Assembly (NCBI RefSeq): GCF_041359055.1
Contig: NZ_JBGJKZ010000001.1
Span: forward strand, 620,001 to 684,000
Origin: Paenalcaligenes hominis_A
GTDB lineage: Bacteria; Pseudomonadota; Gammaproteobacteria; Burkholderiales; Burkholderiaceae_B
Reading direction: 5' to 3'
Length of the DNA: 64,000 bases
Shown: in pieces, positions 8,522 through 18,300 of the stretch
Layout of the letters: the number at the start of each line of letters is the position of its first letter
Numbering within the stretch: the stretch's first letter is position 1
Translations under genes and position numbers: made by a program
The notes under the pieces: generated by a model
Database searches by the model: none
The model's input: only the letters and a program-made list of their open reading frames with translations
What the model was told of the DNA's origin: nothing

Positions 8522-8881
8522 TTAGCAGTTAGAACTAAAGTGCTTGCTATAAGTCGGAGCGTGCAACTCAAGCACTTCGGCGCTGAACTGAGTATGAAGC
8601 TCAGTGGCATGACTTAATTGCTGGCTTAATGTTTGGCTAAGCCGCTGCGCTAAGTCTGCGCGAATTTCTAGGCTGCGTCCAGGCATTAGTTTTAAACAAG
8701 CATGAGCAAAAGCACGTTGGCCTTGGTTGCCAATTAAAAAATATTCCACAGGAAAAAGCCGCGTTTTAATATCAAACTCGGCAAAATGCCCGCTCTGAAT
8801 TAATGTCTCATTGAGCGCTGTCAACAAGGCGTGGGGGTCAGGATTAAGGTTGGCAGAGTATTCAATGGTTAAGTGAGGCAT
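8522..8881 (-). CDS. 5-carboxymethyl-2-hydroxymuconate isomerase (CHMI) family tautomerase
   Basis: Started at the ATG at 8881, the protein is 119 residues and begins MPHLTIEYSANL, which places the catalytic Pro directly after the initiator Met as the tautomerase superfamily requires. A longer frame to 8926 would bury this Pro and is rejected. The FPVEYFLIG, FAHACLKLMPGRS and LSQTLSQQL segments fit CHMI (HpaF-like, about 125 residues). In the homoprotocatechuate pathway CHMI isomerises 5-carboxymethyl-2-hydroxymuconate, but no other hpa gene is nearby, so the actual substrate is uncertain. It begins 13 nt after the CDF transporter gene on the same strand. Confidence 0.82.
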   Translation of the reverse strand: MPHLTIEYSANLNPDPHALLTALNETLIQSGHFAEFDIKTRLFPVEYFLIGNQGQRAFAHACLKLMPGRSLEIRADLAQRLSQTLSQQLSHATELHTQFSAEVLELHAPTYSKHFSSNC

Positions 8882-8894
8882 GGTGCAGAAGGCC

Positions 8895-9797
8895 TTATGA
8901 GGGGTTAGGAATAGTAACCGGATCAAAGTGGGTCATGACCTCTAGCACAGGTAATGCAGCCATGACGCGACGGCGCGCTTCCTCTGCAATTGCGTGACCT
9001 TCGTAGATGCTAAGACGGCCATCCATCTCAAGGTCTACCTCTACCCAAATCATGTCGCCTAGCTTGCGAGTTTTTAAGTCATGCAATCCCGCTATGCCGG
9101 GGGTGTCTAAAATAATTTTTGTAATTTTTGCTTCGGTAGCATCATCGACGGCCTGATCCATCAGATCGTTAAAAGCACTAAATGCAAAGCGCCATCCCAT
9201 GCGTAAAATTAATAACCCGACAATTAGCACCGCGATGGGATCAGCAATAGGTAGCCCCATTAAGTTTGCGACGATGGCTACGGCCACTACCAAAGACGAG
9301 GCGGCATCTGAGCGCGCATGCCAAGCATTGGCGACTAGCATCGTAGAGCGCACGCGCTTGGCGACACGTAGCAAATACCTAAACAGCAGCTCTTTAGCAA
9401 TTAATGCAAAGACAGCAATAGGTAGAGCAAGCAAATGCACAGTTTGAATTAGGCCCGGATTTTGCAGCTTGATAAAGCTGCTCCAGAGCATCCCTAAACC
9501 CACAGCAATTAATATCACGCCTACAGCCAATGTGGCAGCTGTTTCAAAGCGATGGTGACCGTAGGGGTGCTCTGCATCGGGGGCTTTGCTGCTGTGCTTA
9601 TTTGCAATAAGCACAATAGCGTCCGAGATCAGATCAGATAAGGAGTGAATTGAGTCAGCAATTAAGGCTTGTGACTTAGCAACTATCCCTACAATGAGTT
9701 GCAAGAGAGATAAGAACAGGTTAACTGCCACACTAACCAAGGTGGAGCGGGCTGCAGCCATACTGCGTTCGAGTTCGTTATCTTCTCTGCGAGGCAT
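8895..9797 (-). CDS. Cation diffusion facilitator family metal exporter
   Basis: The product (300 residues) is an inner-membrane CDF transporter of the FieF/MamM-like type, exporting divalent metals in exchange for protons. Six transmembrane helices lie between about residues 15 and 210. The metal-site motifs are ADSIHSLSDLISD in helix 2 and NAWHARSDAASS in helix 5 (HxxxD). The cytoplasmic C-terminal domain (about residues 215-295) has the VEVDLEMDG and His-rich end typical of the dimer interface. Fe, Zn or Mn could be the cargo; the sequence does not settle it. It lies after metG and before the CHMI-type gene on the same strand. Confidence 0.9.
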   Translation of the reverse strand: MPRREDNELERSMAAARSTLVSVAVNLFLSLLQLIVGIVAKSQALIADSIHSLSDLISDAIVLIANKHSSKAPDAEHPYGHHRFETAATLAVGVILIAVGLGMLWSSFIKLQNPGLIQTVHLLALPIAVFALIAKELLFRYLLRVAKRVRSTMLVANAWHARSDAASSLVVAVAIVANLMGLPIADPIAVLIVGLLILRMGWRFAFSAFNDLMDQAVDDATEAKITKIILDTPGIAGLHDLKTRKLGDMIWVEVDLEMDGRLSIYEGHAIAEEARRRVMAALPVLEVMTHFDPVTIPNPS

Positions 9798-9819
9798 AGA
9801 CTCTAATTACATTAAGATC

Positions 9820-9849
9820 AAAATAAAGGCACTAAGATAACTTAGTGCC
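9820..9849 (-). terminator. Rho-independent terminator after metG
   Basis: GGCACTAAG / CTTAGTGCC (9828-9836, 9841-9849) forms a 9-bp stem with a 4-nt loop, and the A-rich stretch before it gives a U-rich tail on the minus strand. It sits 19 nt beyond the metG stop. Confidence 0.8.
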
Positions 9850-9868
9850 TAGGTCTAGAGGTAGCGTA

Positions 9869-11941
9869 TTAGCTAATACGCATACCTGGCGTGGCTCCGC
9901 TATTGGGTTCAAGTATATAAAGCCCTGGGTTGTTTTTCTCATCGGCGTGGCTGGCAGCTAGAACCATGCCTTCGGAGACCCCAAAACGCATTTTGCGTGG
10001 GGCAAGATTAGCAACAAGCACAGTAAGCTTGCCTACTAGATCTTGAGGTTGGTAAGCAGATTTGATACCGGAAAAGACTTGGCGCAAGCGTCCTTCATCT
10101 ACATCTAACATCAGGCGCAGTAGCTTGTCTGAGCCCTCGACTTCAGTGCACTCAACAATTTTTGCTACGCGTAAATCGAGTTTTATAAAGTCTTTGATGT
10201 CGATGGTTTCAGCGATGGCTTCACCACCGGGGGTGGGAACTACCTCTTCAACCACGGGAGGCTCAAAGAGAGCATCCATTTGTTTGACATCTACACGTTG
10301 GAGCAGGTGTTTGAAGCGTGCAATAGAGGTTGGCAGTACGGTAGCGTCGGCCCACGTAAAGTTGCGCCCTAGCTCAAAAAGCTCGTTAGCCACACGATTA
10401 GCAAGGCTTGGCACAATAGGCGCTAACATAACAGAAAGCGCTTTAAAGCCTGCAATAGCACGAGAGCAGATGTCTTGAAGCTGAGCTTTGGTTTCAGCCG
10501 AGGCTTCATTTAGCCCTTTGGCGAGAATCCAGGGTTGTGCTGTATCAAAAGCTTGATTAATTGTGTCGGCATAAGCCATGGTTTGACGAATGGCACGGCC
10601 GTACTCACCGATCTCGATGTTATGGGAAACAGTTTGTGCTAGCTCAGCAATTTCGGCTTGCATGGCGCTGGTATCACCCACATAGGCTAATTGACCATCA
10701 TAAAACTTGCCAATAAAGTTGGCCGCACGACTGGCGATATTCACGTATTTTCCGACTAGGTCGCTATTGACGCGTGCCACAAAGTCGTCAGGGTTAAAGT
10801 CGATGTCCTCTACATGAGAATTGAGCTTGGCGGCAATATAGTAGCGCATCCACTCGGCATCTAAACCTAGCTCTAGATAGCGTAAAGGTGAGATACCTGT
10901 ACCGCGGCTTTTTGACATCTTTTCGCCACTAAGGGTAATAAACCCATGCACACGCAGAGAGTCAGGTGTTTTGCGGCCTGAGAATTTCAACATGGCAGGC
11001 CAGAATAAGGCGTGGAAGTAAACGATGTCTTTGCCAATGAAATGAACCTGTTCGGTGTCGCTGTCAGGGTCGATAAGCGCATCAAAGTCGAGCCCTGTTT
11101 TGGCACAATAGGCTTTTAAAGAGGCTAAGTAACCCACAGGTGCATCTAGCCACACATAAAAATATTTACCCGGCGCGTCTGGAATAGGAATACCAAAGTA
11201 GGGTTCGTCGCGTGAAATATCCCAATCCGATAAAGCGGCTTCGCCGTCTTCGTTGCTAAGCCACTCGCGTGTTTTAGCTAATACTTGGGACTGCAAACGA
11301 GGGCGGCCTTGGTGATCTTGGCCTGTGGTCCAGTTTTGCAGAAACTCTACACAGCGCGGATCGGATAAACGGAAGAAAAAGTGTTCAGATGTGCGTAATT
11401 CTGGCTTGGCGTTGCTAAGCGTGGAGTAAGGGTTAATAAGATCAGTAGGGGAATAAACCGAGCTGCAAGCCTCGCAGCTGTCACCGTACTGATCTTTAGC
11501 CCCACATGAAGGGCACTCGCCTTTGATATAGCGATCGGGCAAGAACATGCCCTTTACTGGATCGTAGAACTGTTCAATTTCTCGTACATCAATAAAACCA
11601 GCCGCTTTTAGTTGCTTGTAGATGCCTTGGGATAGTTCGATGTTTTCAGGTGAGTTGGTACGGTGCCAGTGATCGAACTGGACATGGAAACCATTTAAGT
11701 ATTGCGGGCGTTCAGCCGCTACACGTGCTACGAGCTCGTCTGGACTAATGCCTTCACTTTCTGCTTTCAGCATGATGGGCGCACCATGTGCGTCATCGGC
11801 TCCTACAAAGTGCACAGTATGGCCCGACATTCGCATGGAGCGCACCCAAATATCAGCCTGGATGTACTCCATGATGTGGCCGATGTGGAAAGAACCGTTA
11901 GCATAAGGAAGTGCAGTTGTAACGAATATCGTGCGCGACAT
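9869..11941 (-). CDS. metG: Methionyl-tRNA synthetase
   Basis: The enzyme charges tRNA-Met. The chosen start at 11941 gives MSRTIFVTTALPYANG, the normal family N-terminus; an extension to 11977 adds 12 residues without support. The class I signatures are HIGHI near residue 17 and GEKMSKSRG mid-protein. The zinc knuckle CPSCGAKDQYGDSCEAC indicates the four-Cys, single-zinc form. The last about 110 residues (IDIKDFIKLDLRVAKI onward) are the EMAP-II/Trbp111-like tRNA-binding and dimerisation domain. Total length is 690 residues, as in Burkholderiales. Confidence 0.97.
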   Translation of the reverse strand: MSRTIFVTTALPYANGSFHIGHIMEYIQADIWVRSMRMSGHTVHFVGADDAHGAPIMLKAESEGISPDELVARVAAERPQYLNGFHVQFDHWHRTNSPENIELSQGIYKQLKAAGFIDVREIEQFYDPVKGMFLPDRYIKGECPSCGAKDQYGDSCEACSSVYSPTDLINPYSTLSNAKPELRTSEHFFFRLSDPRCVEFLQNWTTGQDHQGRPRLQSQVLAKTREWLSNEDGEAALSDWDISRDEPYFGIPIPDAPGKYFYVWLDAPVGYLASLKAYCAKTGLDFDALIDPDSDTEQVHFIGKDIVYFHALFWPAMLKFSGRKTPDSLRVHGFITLSGEKMSKSRGTGISPLRYLELGLDAEWMRYYIAAKLNSHVEDIDFNPDDFVARVNSDLVGKYVNIASRAANFIGKFYDGQLAYVGDTSAMQAEIAELAQTVSHNIEIGEYGRAIRQTMAYADTINQAFDTAQPWILAKGLNEASAETKAQLQDICSRAIAGFKALSVMLAPIVPSLANRVANELFELGRNFTWADATVLPTSIARFKHLLQRVDVKQMDALFEPPVVEEVVPTPGGEAIAETIDIKDFIKLDLRVAKIVECTEVEGSDKLLRLMLDVDEGRLRQVFSGIKSAYQPQDLVGKLTVLVANLAPRKMRFGVSEGMVLAASHADEKNNPGLYILEPNSGATPGMRIS

Positions 11942-12059
11942 AAATGTAAAACCTATAAAGGGCAATAGCCCGCGCAAGGCGAGCCTAAAAAAGCAATAAG
12001 TAAAAAGTAAGCCTAGGGCTTGCTAAGCATAGCAGAAGCCGTAGTATACCGTGCTTATT

Positions 12060-12344
12060 CTACGGTATTTCACGCATCTCGATGTCGGTAACGTTTTGCG
12101 TGTTACGTTTAGTCGAGGCAGGGTCCGCAGAGGACGAGCGTGTGAAATGAGGACGTACGCGATTGCGGCGGCGCTGATCCCAGTAGGATTTAATTGCAAA
12201 GGGACGCCCGCTAATTTTTGCGACGATGTAGAGTATAGCTATAGCAATGGCAGTGGAAATCATAAACACCACAGCCATTAACATCCCTACAAGAGTCAGT
12301 ACAAAGAAGAGCAAAGAGCGTAGAATCTGGTTAAATGTATTCAT
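12060..12344 (-). CDS. Small membrane protein of unknown function
   Basis: With the ATG at 12344 the product is 94 residues: a short N-terminal amphipathic stretch, one or two hydrophobic helices (about residues 9-45), then a basic, low-complexity cytoplasmic-looking tail rich in Arg, Ser and Thr. I recognise no domain. A GTG at 12359 would add five residues; neither start has a strong ribosome-binding site. It is divergent from apbC and lies upstream of metG on the same strand, 118 nt apart. Coding potential rests on the clean membrane profile and position, so it is less sure than its neighbours. Confidence 0.6.
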   Translation of the reverse strand: MNTFNQILRSLLFFVLTLVGMLMAVVFMISTAIAIAILYIVAKISGRPFAIKSYWDQRRRNRVRPHFTRSSSADPASTKRNTQNVTDIEMREIP

Positions 12345-12436
12345 AATTCTGTATGACACGAATTAAAGAGATAAGTTTCTCTAGTTCGCTATATTAAATA
12401 GCGTATTAGTCATTTAAATTTAGGGCCAGTTTAAAT

Positions 12437-13522
12437 ATGAGTGTAACAAACGAGCAAATTTTAACTGCATTAGCTTCAGTGCTAGACCCCAATACCCACA
12501 AGAAAATCGACGTGTCAGAGCAAACCTGTGCTTTGCAGCTTGAGGGTTACAAATTAAACCTAAGTCTAACACTGCCTTATCCTTTCTTAGATAAAGATGG
12601 GGTGCTAAAGCAAAGAATTCAAGAGGCATTAACGCCTTTAGGGCTAGAGTTAAATCAGTTTACCGTAAAAGCCAATGTAAAAACTCATGCGGTACAAGAT
12701 AGTTTGCGCCCTTTACCCAATGTACGCAATATCATTGCCGTGGCATCTGGTAAAGGCGGGGTTGGCAAAAGTACAACTTCTGTTAATTTGGCCTTAGCCT
12801 TAGCGCAACAAGGTGCTAAGGTTGGGCTTTTAGATGCAGATATTTATGGGCCAAGTGCGCCCATTATGTTGGGTATTAACGAACGTCCTACTTCAATTGA
12901 CGGTAAATCCATGCGTCCCATCGAAGCCCATGGCATACAAACCAATTCGTTAGGGTTTCTAATGCAAGACGACGCGCCAGCTATTTGGCGTGGTCCTATG
13001 GCAACGCAGGCTTTAACTCAATTAATTACCCAAACTGCATGGAATGATTTGGATTATCTTATCGTCGATATGCCACCGGGCACAGGAGATATTGCGTTAA
13101 CGATGGCACAGAAAATACCTTTAGTCGGTGCTGTGGTGGTTACCACGCCCCAAGACATGGCTCTTGCTGATGCTAAAAAAGGCTTGCGCATGTTCCAGCA
13201 GGTCAATGTGCCTGTGCTAGGTATAGTGGAAAATATGTCTGTGCATATTTGTTCTAATTGCGGGCATGCTGAGGCTATTTTTGGGCAGCATGGCGGGCGT
13301 GAAATGGCCGAGCAATACAACGTACCTTGGCTCGGCTCATTGCCATTGGCTATGAGTATCCGAGAGCAAACCGATTCGGGTAATCCAACGGTTGCTGCTG
13401 CGCCTGATAGTGCTGAAGCTCAGCTCTATCACGATATCGCCACCAAGGTAGTAGCACGTATTGCGGGGTTACCGGGCGACGCGTCATGGCAGCGCCCCAA
13501 AGTAGTGCCTAGACCCCTTTAA
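12437..13522 (+). CDS. apbC: Iron-sulfur cluster carrier ATPase ApbC/Mrp
   Basis: This P-loop ATPase (361 residues) binds and passes on Fe-S clusters in the cytosol. An N-terminal MIP18/DUF59-like domain covers about residues 1-85. The deviant Walker A motif GKGGVGKST is at residues 105-113, DADIYGPS follows, and the CxxC cluster-binding pair is Cys270 and Cys273 (HICSNCGH). This is the full two-domain architecture of E. coli Mrp. The gene is transcribed away from the small membrane protein and ends 22 nt before tamA. Confidence 0.96.
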   Translation: MSVTNEQILTALASVLDPNTHKKIDVSEQTCALQLEGYKLNLSLTLPYPFLDKDGVLKQRIQEALTPLGLELNQFTVKANVKTHAVQDSLRPLPNVRNIIAVASGKGGVGKSTTSVNLALALAQQGAKVGLLDADIYGPSAPIMLGINERPTSIDGKSMRPIEAHGIQTNSLGFLMQDDAPAIWRGPMATQALTQLITQTAWNDLDYLIVDMPPGTGDIALTMAQKIPLVGAVVVTTPQDMALADAKKGLRMFQQVNVPVLGIVENMSVHICSNCGHAEAIFGQHGGREMAEQYNVPWLGSLPLAMSIREQTDSGNPTVAAAPDSAEAQLYHDIATKVVARIAGLPGDASWQRPKVVPRPL

Positions 13523-13544
13523 TTTCTTCTTACAAAGGATTTGC

Positions 13545-15332
13545 ATGCGTGTGCGCGCTTTTCTGATGGCTTGTTGCCTAGTGCCTTTTGCTCTTCAAGC
13601 TCAAGAGCCAGAAAACAATGCGGTGCCTGAAGTTATTATTGATCCAGGTGGGGTGGCACCAGAGGCCTTGAAAGCTATTCATGGTGCTGTGGATGCCATT
13701 ACACGCCTTGCCGAAGATCAAGACCTCGAAGAGGTCTCACGGCTACGACGACGAGCGCATGATGCCACGGTTTCAGCACTTGAAACTCAAGGGTATTTTG
13801 ATGCTGTTGTTAATCTCGAGGTCGGCGAGGACTATCAGGGTGAAACGTGGGATATTGTGATTCAGCCTGGCGAGCGCACGCTAGTTAAAACCGTAACTAT
13901 TAATTTTTCGGGGCGAATTACCGAACCCGAGTTCGATGAGCGCGTTACCAACCTACGCCAACATTGGCCCTTAAAGCCAGGAGAGATCTTTTTAAATAAA
14001 GAGTGGTCTGACGCCAAGTCAGACCTACTTCAAAAGGTTAAATCCAAAGACTTTTATTACGCACGATACAACCATACACGAGCCCTGATTACGGCTGATT
14101 TATCCCAAGCTGATTTAGACCTAGACATTAAAAGTGGTCCTCGCGTGCGCATGGGAGAGCTTTACACCACTGGTTTACAGCGTGTACCTGAATCCTTAGT
14201 TCATCGTTATGTGACCTACACACCTGGCGAGCCTTATGATCAAGAAAAGCTAGACAACTGGCAGCAGGCGTTACAGTCCACCACCTTTTTTCGTGGGGCA
14301 TTTGTTACATTAGATGAAAGCTCGGCAGAGCAAGAAGTCAATGATGAGGGCGAGGTAGAGTTACCGGTCTTGGTGCGGGTCACCGAAGCACCGGCTCGCC
14401 GATTTACAGGTTCTATTGGGGCCGATAGCGATAATGGCCCACGCCTAGAGGCTCTGTATCGGCAAAATATCGTGTTTGGTTTACCTGTTTGGGTAGAAAC
14501 AGGGCTGGGTTTAGATAAAAATCGCCAACGCCTCTTTGCTGATATGCATTTACCACCGACGGTATCAGGCTTTAGAAACAGCTTGGGCGTTTTGTACGAT
14601 CACCAAGATCTCGAGGGTTTAAAACAAACTCGAGCGGCTGCAGGCGTTAAGACTAAATATGACTTTGCTACATCAGGTCGTGCTGATTACGAAAGTCAGG
14701 CTAGTCTTATGGGGGTTTTAGATGAAAGCAAGGTGCGTGGCGAAACCTCGGCTTTACGCAGCACTTCTTTAGAGCTAACAGGACAAATACTACGCCGTGA
14801 TGTAGATAACAAGTATGATCCGCGTCAAGGGAATCTGGTTGAACTCGGCTTGGGCGTAAATTATCCGCTCGAAAAAAAGTACAGCACTTTGTATCGTGCT
14901 AGCTTACGTTCGCAGTTCTGGTTTCCTGTAGGGAATGAAGACGTTTTTATGCTGCGAGCCGAGGCAGGCAAAGTATGGCCTAATTCAGAGCGTATCCCAA
15001 TGGGGTTTGGCTTTAGGACGGGTGGGGCGCGAAGTATCCGCGGTTATAAATACCAAAGTATAGGTATATCTAGAGCATCTGCGACTGTAGGCGCACCAGC
15101 GATGGCCGTCCTCAGTGCCGAGTATCAGCATTTTTTTAATTCTACATTTGGTATGAGTGTATTTATGGATGTGGGCGATGCCGCTGAAAGCTTTAAAGCT
15201 ATGTCGCCGCATTTGGGGTATGGTGTAGGGGCGGCAATGCGTACCCCTGCGGGACCATTTTATGTAGATCTTGCCTACGGGCAAAAAACACATGATATCC
15301 GTTTGCATTTCTCTTTAGGGATTGCTTTTTAA
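13545..15332 (+). CDS. tamA: Translocation and assembly module outer-membrane protein TamA
   Basis: TamA is an Omp85-family protein that with TamB inserts autotransporters and other outer-membrane proteins and supports lipid transport. The 595-residue product has a signal peptide (MRVRAFLMACCLVPFALQAQ, cleavage near residue 20), POTRA domains to about residue 280, then a 16-strand barrel. The Omp85 features FGFRTGGARSIRGYKYQS and the terminal strand LHFSLGIAF with final Phe are visible. An AAAGGAT ribosome-binding site precedes the start. The stop overlaps the tamB start by one base (TAATG), confirming the tamAB operon. Confidence 0.95.
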   Translation: MRVRAFLMACCLVPFALQAQEPENNAVPEVIIDPGGVAPEALKAIHGAVDAITRLAEDQDLEEVSRLRRRAHDATVSALETQGYFDAVVNLEVGEDYQGETWDIVIQPGERTLVKTVTINFSGRITEPEFDERVTNLRQHWPLKPGEIFLNKEWSDAKSDLLQKVKSKDFYYARYNHTRALITADLSQADLDLDIKSGPRVRMGELYTTGLQRVPESLVHRYVTYTPGEPYDQEKLDNWQQALQSTTFFRGAFVTLDESSAEQEVNDEGEVELPVLVRVTEAPARRFTGSIGADSDNGPRLEALYRQNIVFGLPVWVETGLGLDKNRQRLFADMHLPPTVSGFRNSLGVLYDHQDLEGLKQTRAAAGVKTKYDFATSGRADYESQASLMGVLDESKVRGETSALRSTSLELTGQILRRDVDNKYDPRQGNLVELGLGVNYPLEKKYSTLYRASLRSQFWFPVGNEDVFMLRAEAGKVWPNSERIPMGFGFRTGGARSIRGYKYQSIGISRASATVGAPAMAVLSAEYQHFFNSTFGMSVFMDVGDAAESFKAMSPHLGYGVGAAMRTPAGPFYVDLAYGQKTHDIRLHFSLGIAF

Positions 15333-18300
15333 TGAAACTGGGCCGAGTTTTTCGTCAGGTGGTGTTTTGGGCAGTTCCTATAGTGGCAACGATCCTAGTC
15401 ATCGTAACGGGTTTTGTGTATTGGTTAGTTGCAACTCCTACTGGCACGCGCTGGTTAATGAATACGGTAGCGTCACAACTAGACGGACAAAGCCAAGGTG
15501 TGCGCGGTAGTCTTTGGCATGGTCTTGAGGCAGAGCGTCTTTATTTCAAGCTGCCAGATCAACTTACCGTCGAGCTAGAGGGGGCCGCTGTTAATGTTGA
15601 TTGGCCCCGAATTTGGCATCAACGCGAGTTGCGTATTGAGCGTTTAGCAGCAGAAAAAGTGGCGGTATGGATGGATGCAGATCCTAAAGACGAGCCGCCA
15701 AGTACAGAAGCTTTTGCGATGCCTGACTTGCCTGTAACGGTGCGCTTGGATGAGCTCTATGTGGGCAGTGTGTTTTTTTCTCAGCGTGGCGAGCTATTGC
15801 CCGTCGATTTAAGCCAGTTGCAATTACGAGCTAGTGGTACTCTTACCCAACAAAAAGCCCAGATTCAATTACACCAAGCACATGCTGACTACGAAGACTT
15901 GCAGCTTGATTTGCAAGGGCAAGCCGAGCTGGCTCCTATTGCTGCGCCGTGGCAAAGCCAAGCCCAACTTCAAGCTACAGTGCATAGTGATCAGGCCTCT
16001 AGTCAAATTTGTTTAAACCAGTATTTGCCTGCGCATTGGCAAACAACTCACACGTCCACCACGGCTGAAAATCAACCAAACATAAGCTCTTCCGAGACGG
16101 ATACGGCCGTTATGCCTGTAGATTGTCGCGTAGAGCTGACTGCTGATTGGAATGGATCTCTAGAGCAGGCTCAACTGAATTTGCAGGGCTCTGGGCAGGG
16201 CTTGCATTTACAAGCGCAATCGGAGTTGCAACTTGATCAGGCTTTTCCTTTACGCGATACCTCAATCGATTTGGTTTTACCTGATGAGTCAGGGGTGCAG
16301 GCTCGCTTAGACTGGAGTCGATCGGCAGAGCAGCCCGATCAAGACCACATCAAAGGCACACTGAATGTAAATCGCTTTGATGTCGGTGCATGGATCCCCA
16401 ATCAATCTTTACCTGCTTTATTGAGCTTTGATACTAATTACGAGGTGCAACTTAGCCATGGGGCAAAACAGCTAGATGCTGCAAAAATTAATTTAGACAT
16501 TAAGCCTGGCAGTCGGTGGAATAATGAGGACTTGACCGGCCATGTCATAGCAGATGTAGGAAGTCTAGAGCTCGAGAGTTTGCCGGCGCTTTGGCAAGCG
16601 TATTATGTAGAAAACAGCGATATAGACCTAAAACTGGGTGCCAATAGCGTGCGCTTAAAAGGCGCTTTTGGGCTCAAGGAGCATGCTTTAGTCGTTAATG
16701 TAGACATACCTCAAATGGCTCAAATTTGGCCTGATTTAGAGTCGGTAGGGCCTACCAAGCTAAACGCGGAATTAAAAGGTACCTTGCATGAGCATGCGCT
16801 TCAAGCCAAATTAGAGCACGTATTAAAAGGTGAAAAAACCAGTGATGAGCTCGGAGTGGGGCCAGTCGAGGCAGAGCTTGCCTTATCTGGTGTTTGGGAT
16901 ATGAACTCTCAAACCCCTAGCTGGCGTGGTCAAGTTAAACCATTAAAAGTGGATCATGCTGGTTTGCATGTACAAGTCGCTGACCCTATCCCTATTGACG
17001 TGCTGTTGCCTACGGCTGAGCAGCAGTTAAATGTAGAGGTGGGGGCGTTCACTTTACGCTCAGAAATTGATAAGTATGCGTTGCTGCAATTACAGCATCA
17101 GAAGACGCAGTGGGGGCCAGAAGGTTTTCAAACACAAGGACGTGCGCCGGATGTCATGGTATCTGAAGAGCGCGTTCAACGCGTTATGAAGCTGTTAAAG
17201 CTGGAAGAGTCGGAGCCTATGCATGGTGGAGTTATCGATAAACGTGAACAAGAGCTTAAAGGCCAAGACTTACATTTGCAGCTTGATTGGGATGTGGGCC
17301 TTAACGACGCTCTTAAAGGTCGTATTCAGCTAAAGCGTTTAGCGGGCGATCTCTTAATTCCGGCAGAGCCCCCGTTTTTATTAGGCCTAACAAAAACAGA
17401 GGCGTTGGTTACGATTACTCCCCAAGGTGGTGCTGGACGCAGTGCGATTCAAGCTGATATTGACGTGCAAACGCAAGACAAAGGCTATATCAAAGCAACG
17501 GGTAATACGCCTATTTATTACACTGCCGCCCAAGGGATTCATATACGTGATGCAGACCGTAAAGAACTCGTACTAAATGCTCACATGGATGATTTGGCCT
17601 GGACCAGCTTGTTTTTGCAGGATCAGCTCGTATTAGGCGGTGCTTTGGATGCAAATTTACGCATTCAAAGCGCTCCAGATGGTAGTTTCACCTCAAGTGG
17701 AACCATGGAAGGAAAAAACCTAAAGGTCGTGCGTTTAGATGATGGGGTTCGGTTATTAGATGGTACGTTAAAAGCCTCGCTGAATAACAATCGTTTTGAA
17801 TTAGAGCGGTTATATTTTCCTGCCGTATTACGAGTAGAGCCTAAAGAATGGCGTACTGCCACATGGGTCAATGAAAACCCCGATGCTAAGGGGGGCGGCG
17901 TTACGGTAACAGGCTATTGGGAGCTTGACCAAAGCACGGGTAATTTTGATGTGGAGCTATATCGCTATCCTATTTTGCAACGGGCTGACCGCTATGCCAT
18001 GGTTTCAGGAGACATTCATTTGGATGCCAGCTTACCCCACATCACATTAAGCGGTAAAATTACTGCAGATGCGGGTTGGTTCAACTTAGATATGTTAGGT
18101 GGCATTCCTACGGTTGATAGCGATGTGGTTGTGGTGCGCTCTACCGACCCAGTTCAAGAAAACGAAGAGCAAAGCGCACCCTTAGACATGACGATGAATC
18201 TTGAGGTTGATTTAGGCCCCCGTTTTTATTTAACGGGTTATGGCGTTAACTCGGGTTTAGTCGGCAGCATGAAAATTCAAATGCTGAACGATCAGCTTAC

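Noticed and set aside
10062..10478. 138-codon plus-strand frame inside metG
   Set aside because: It is antisense to a complete metG and shows Ser/Arg-rich shadow composition.
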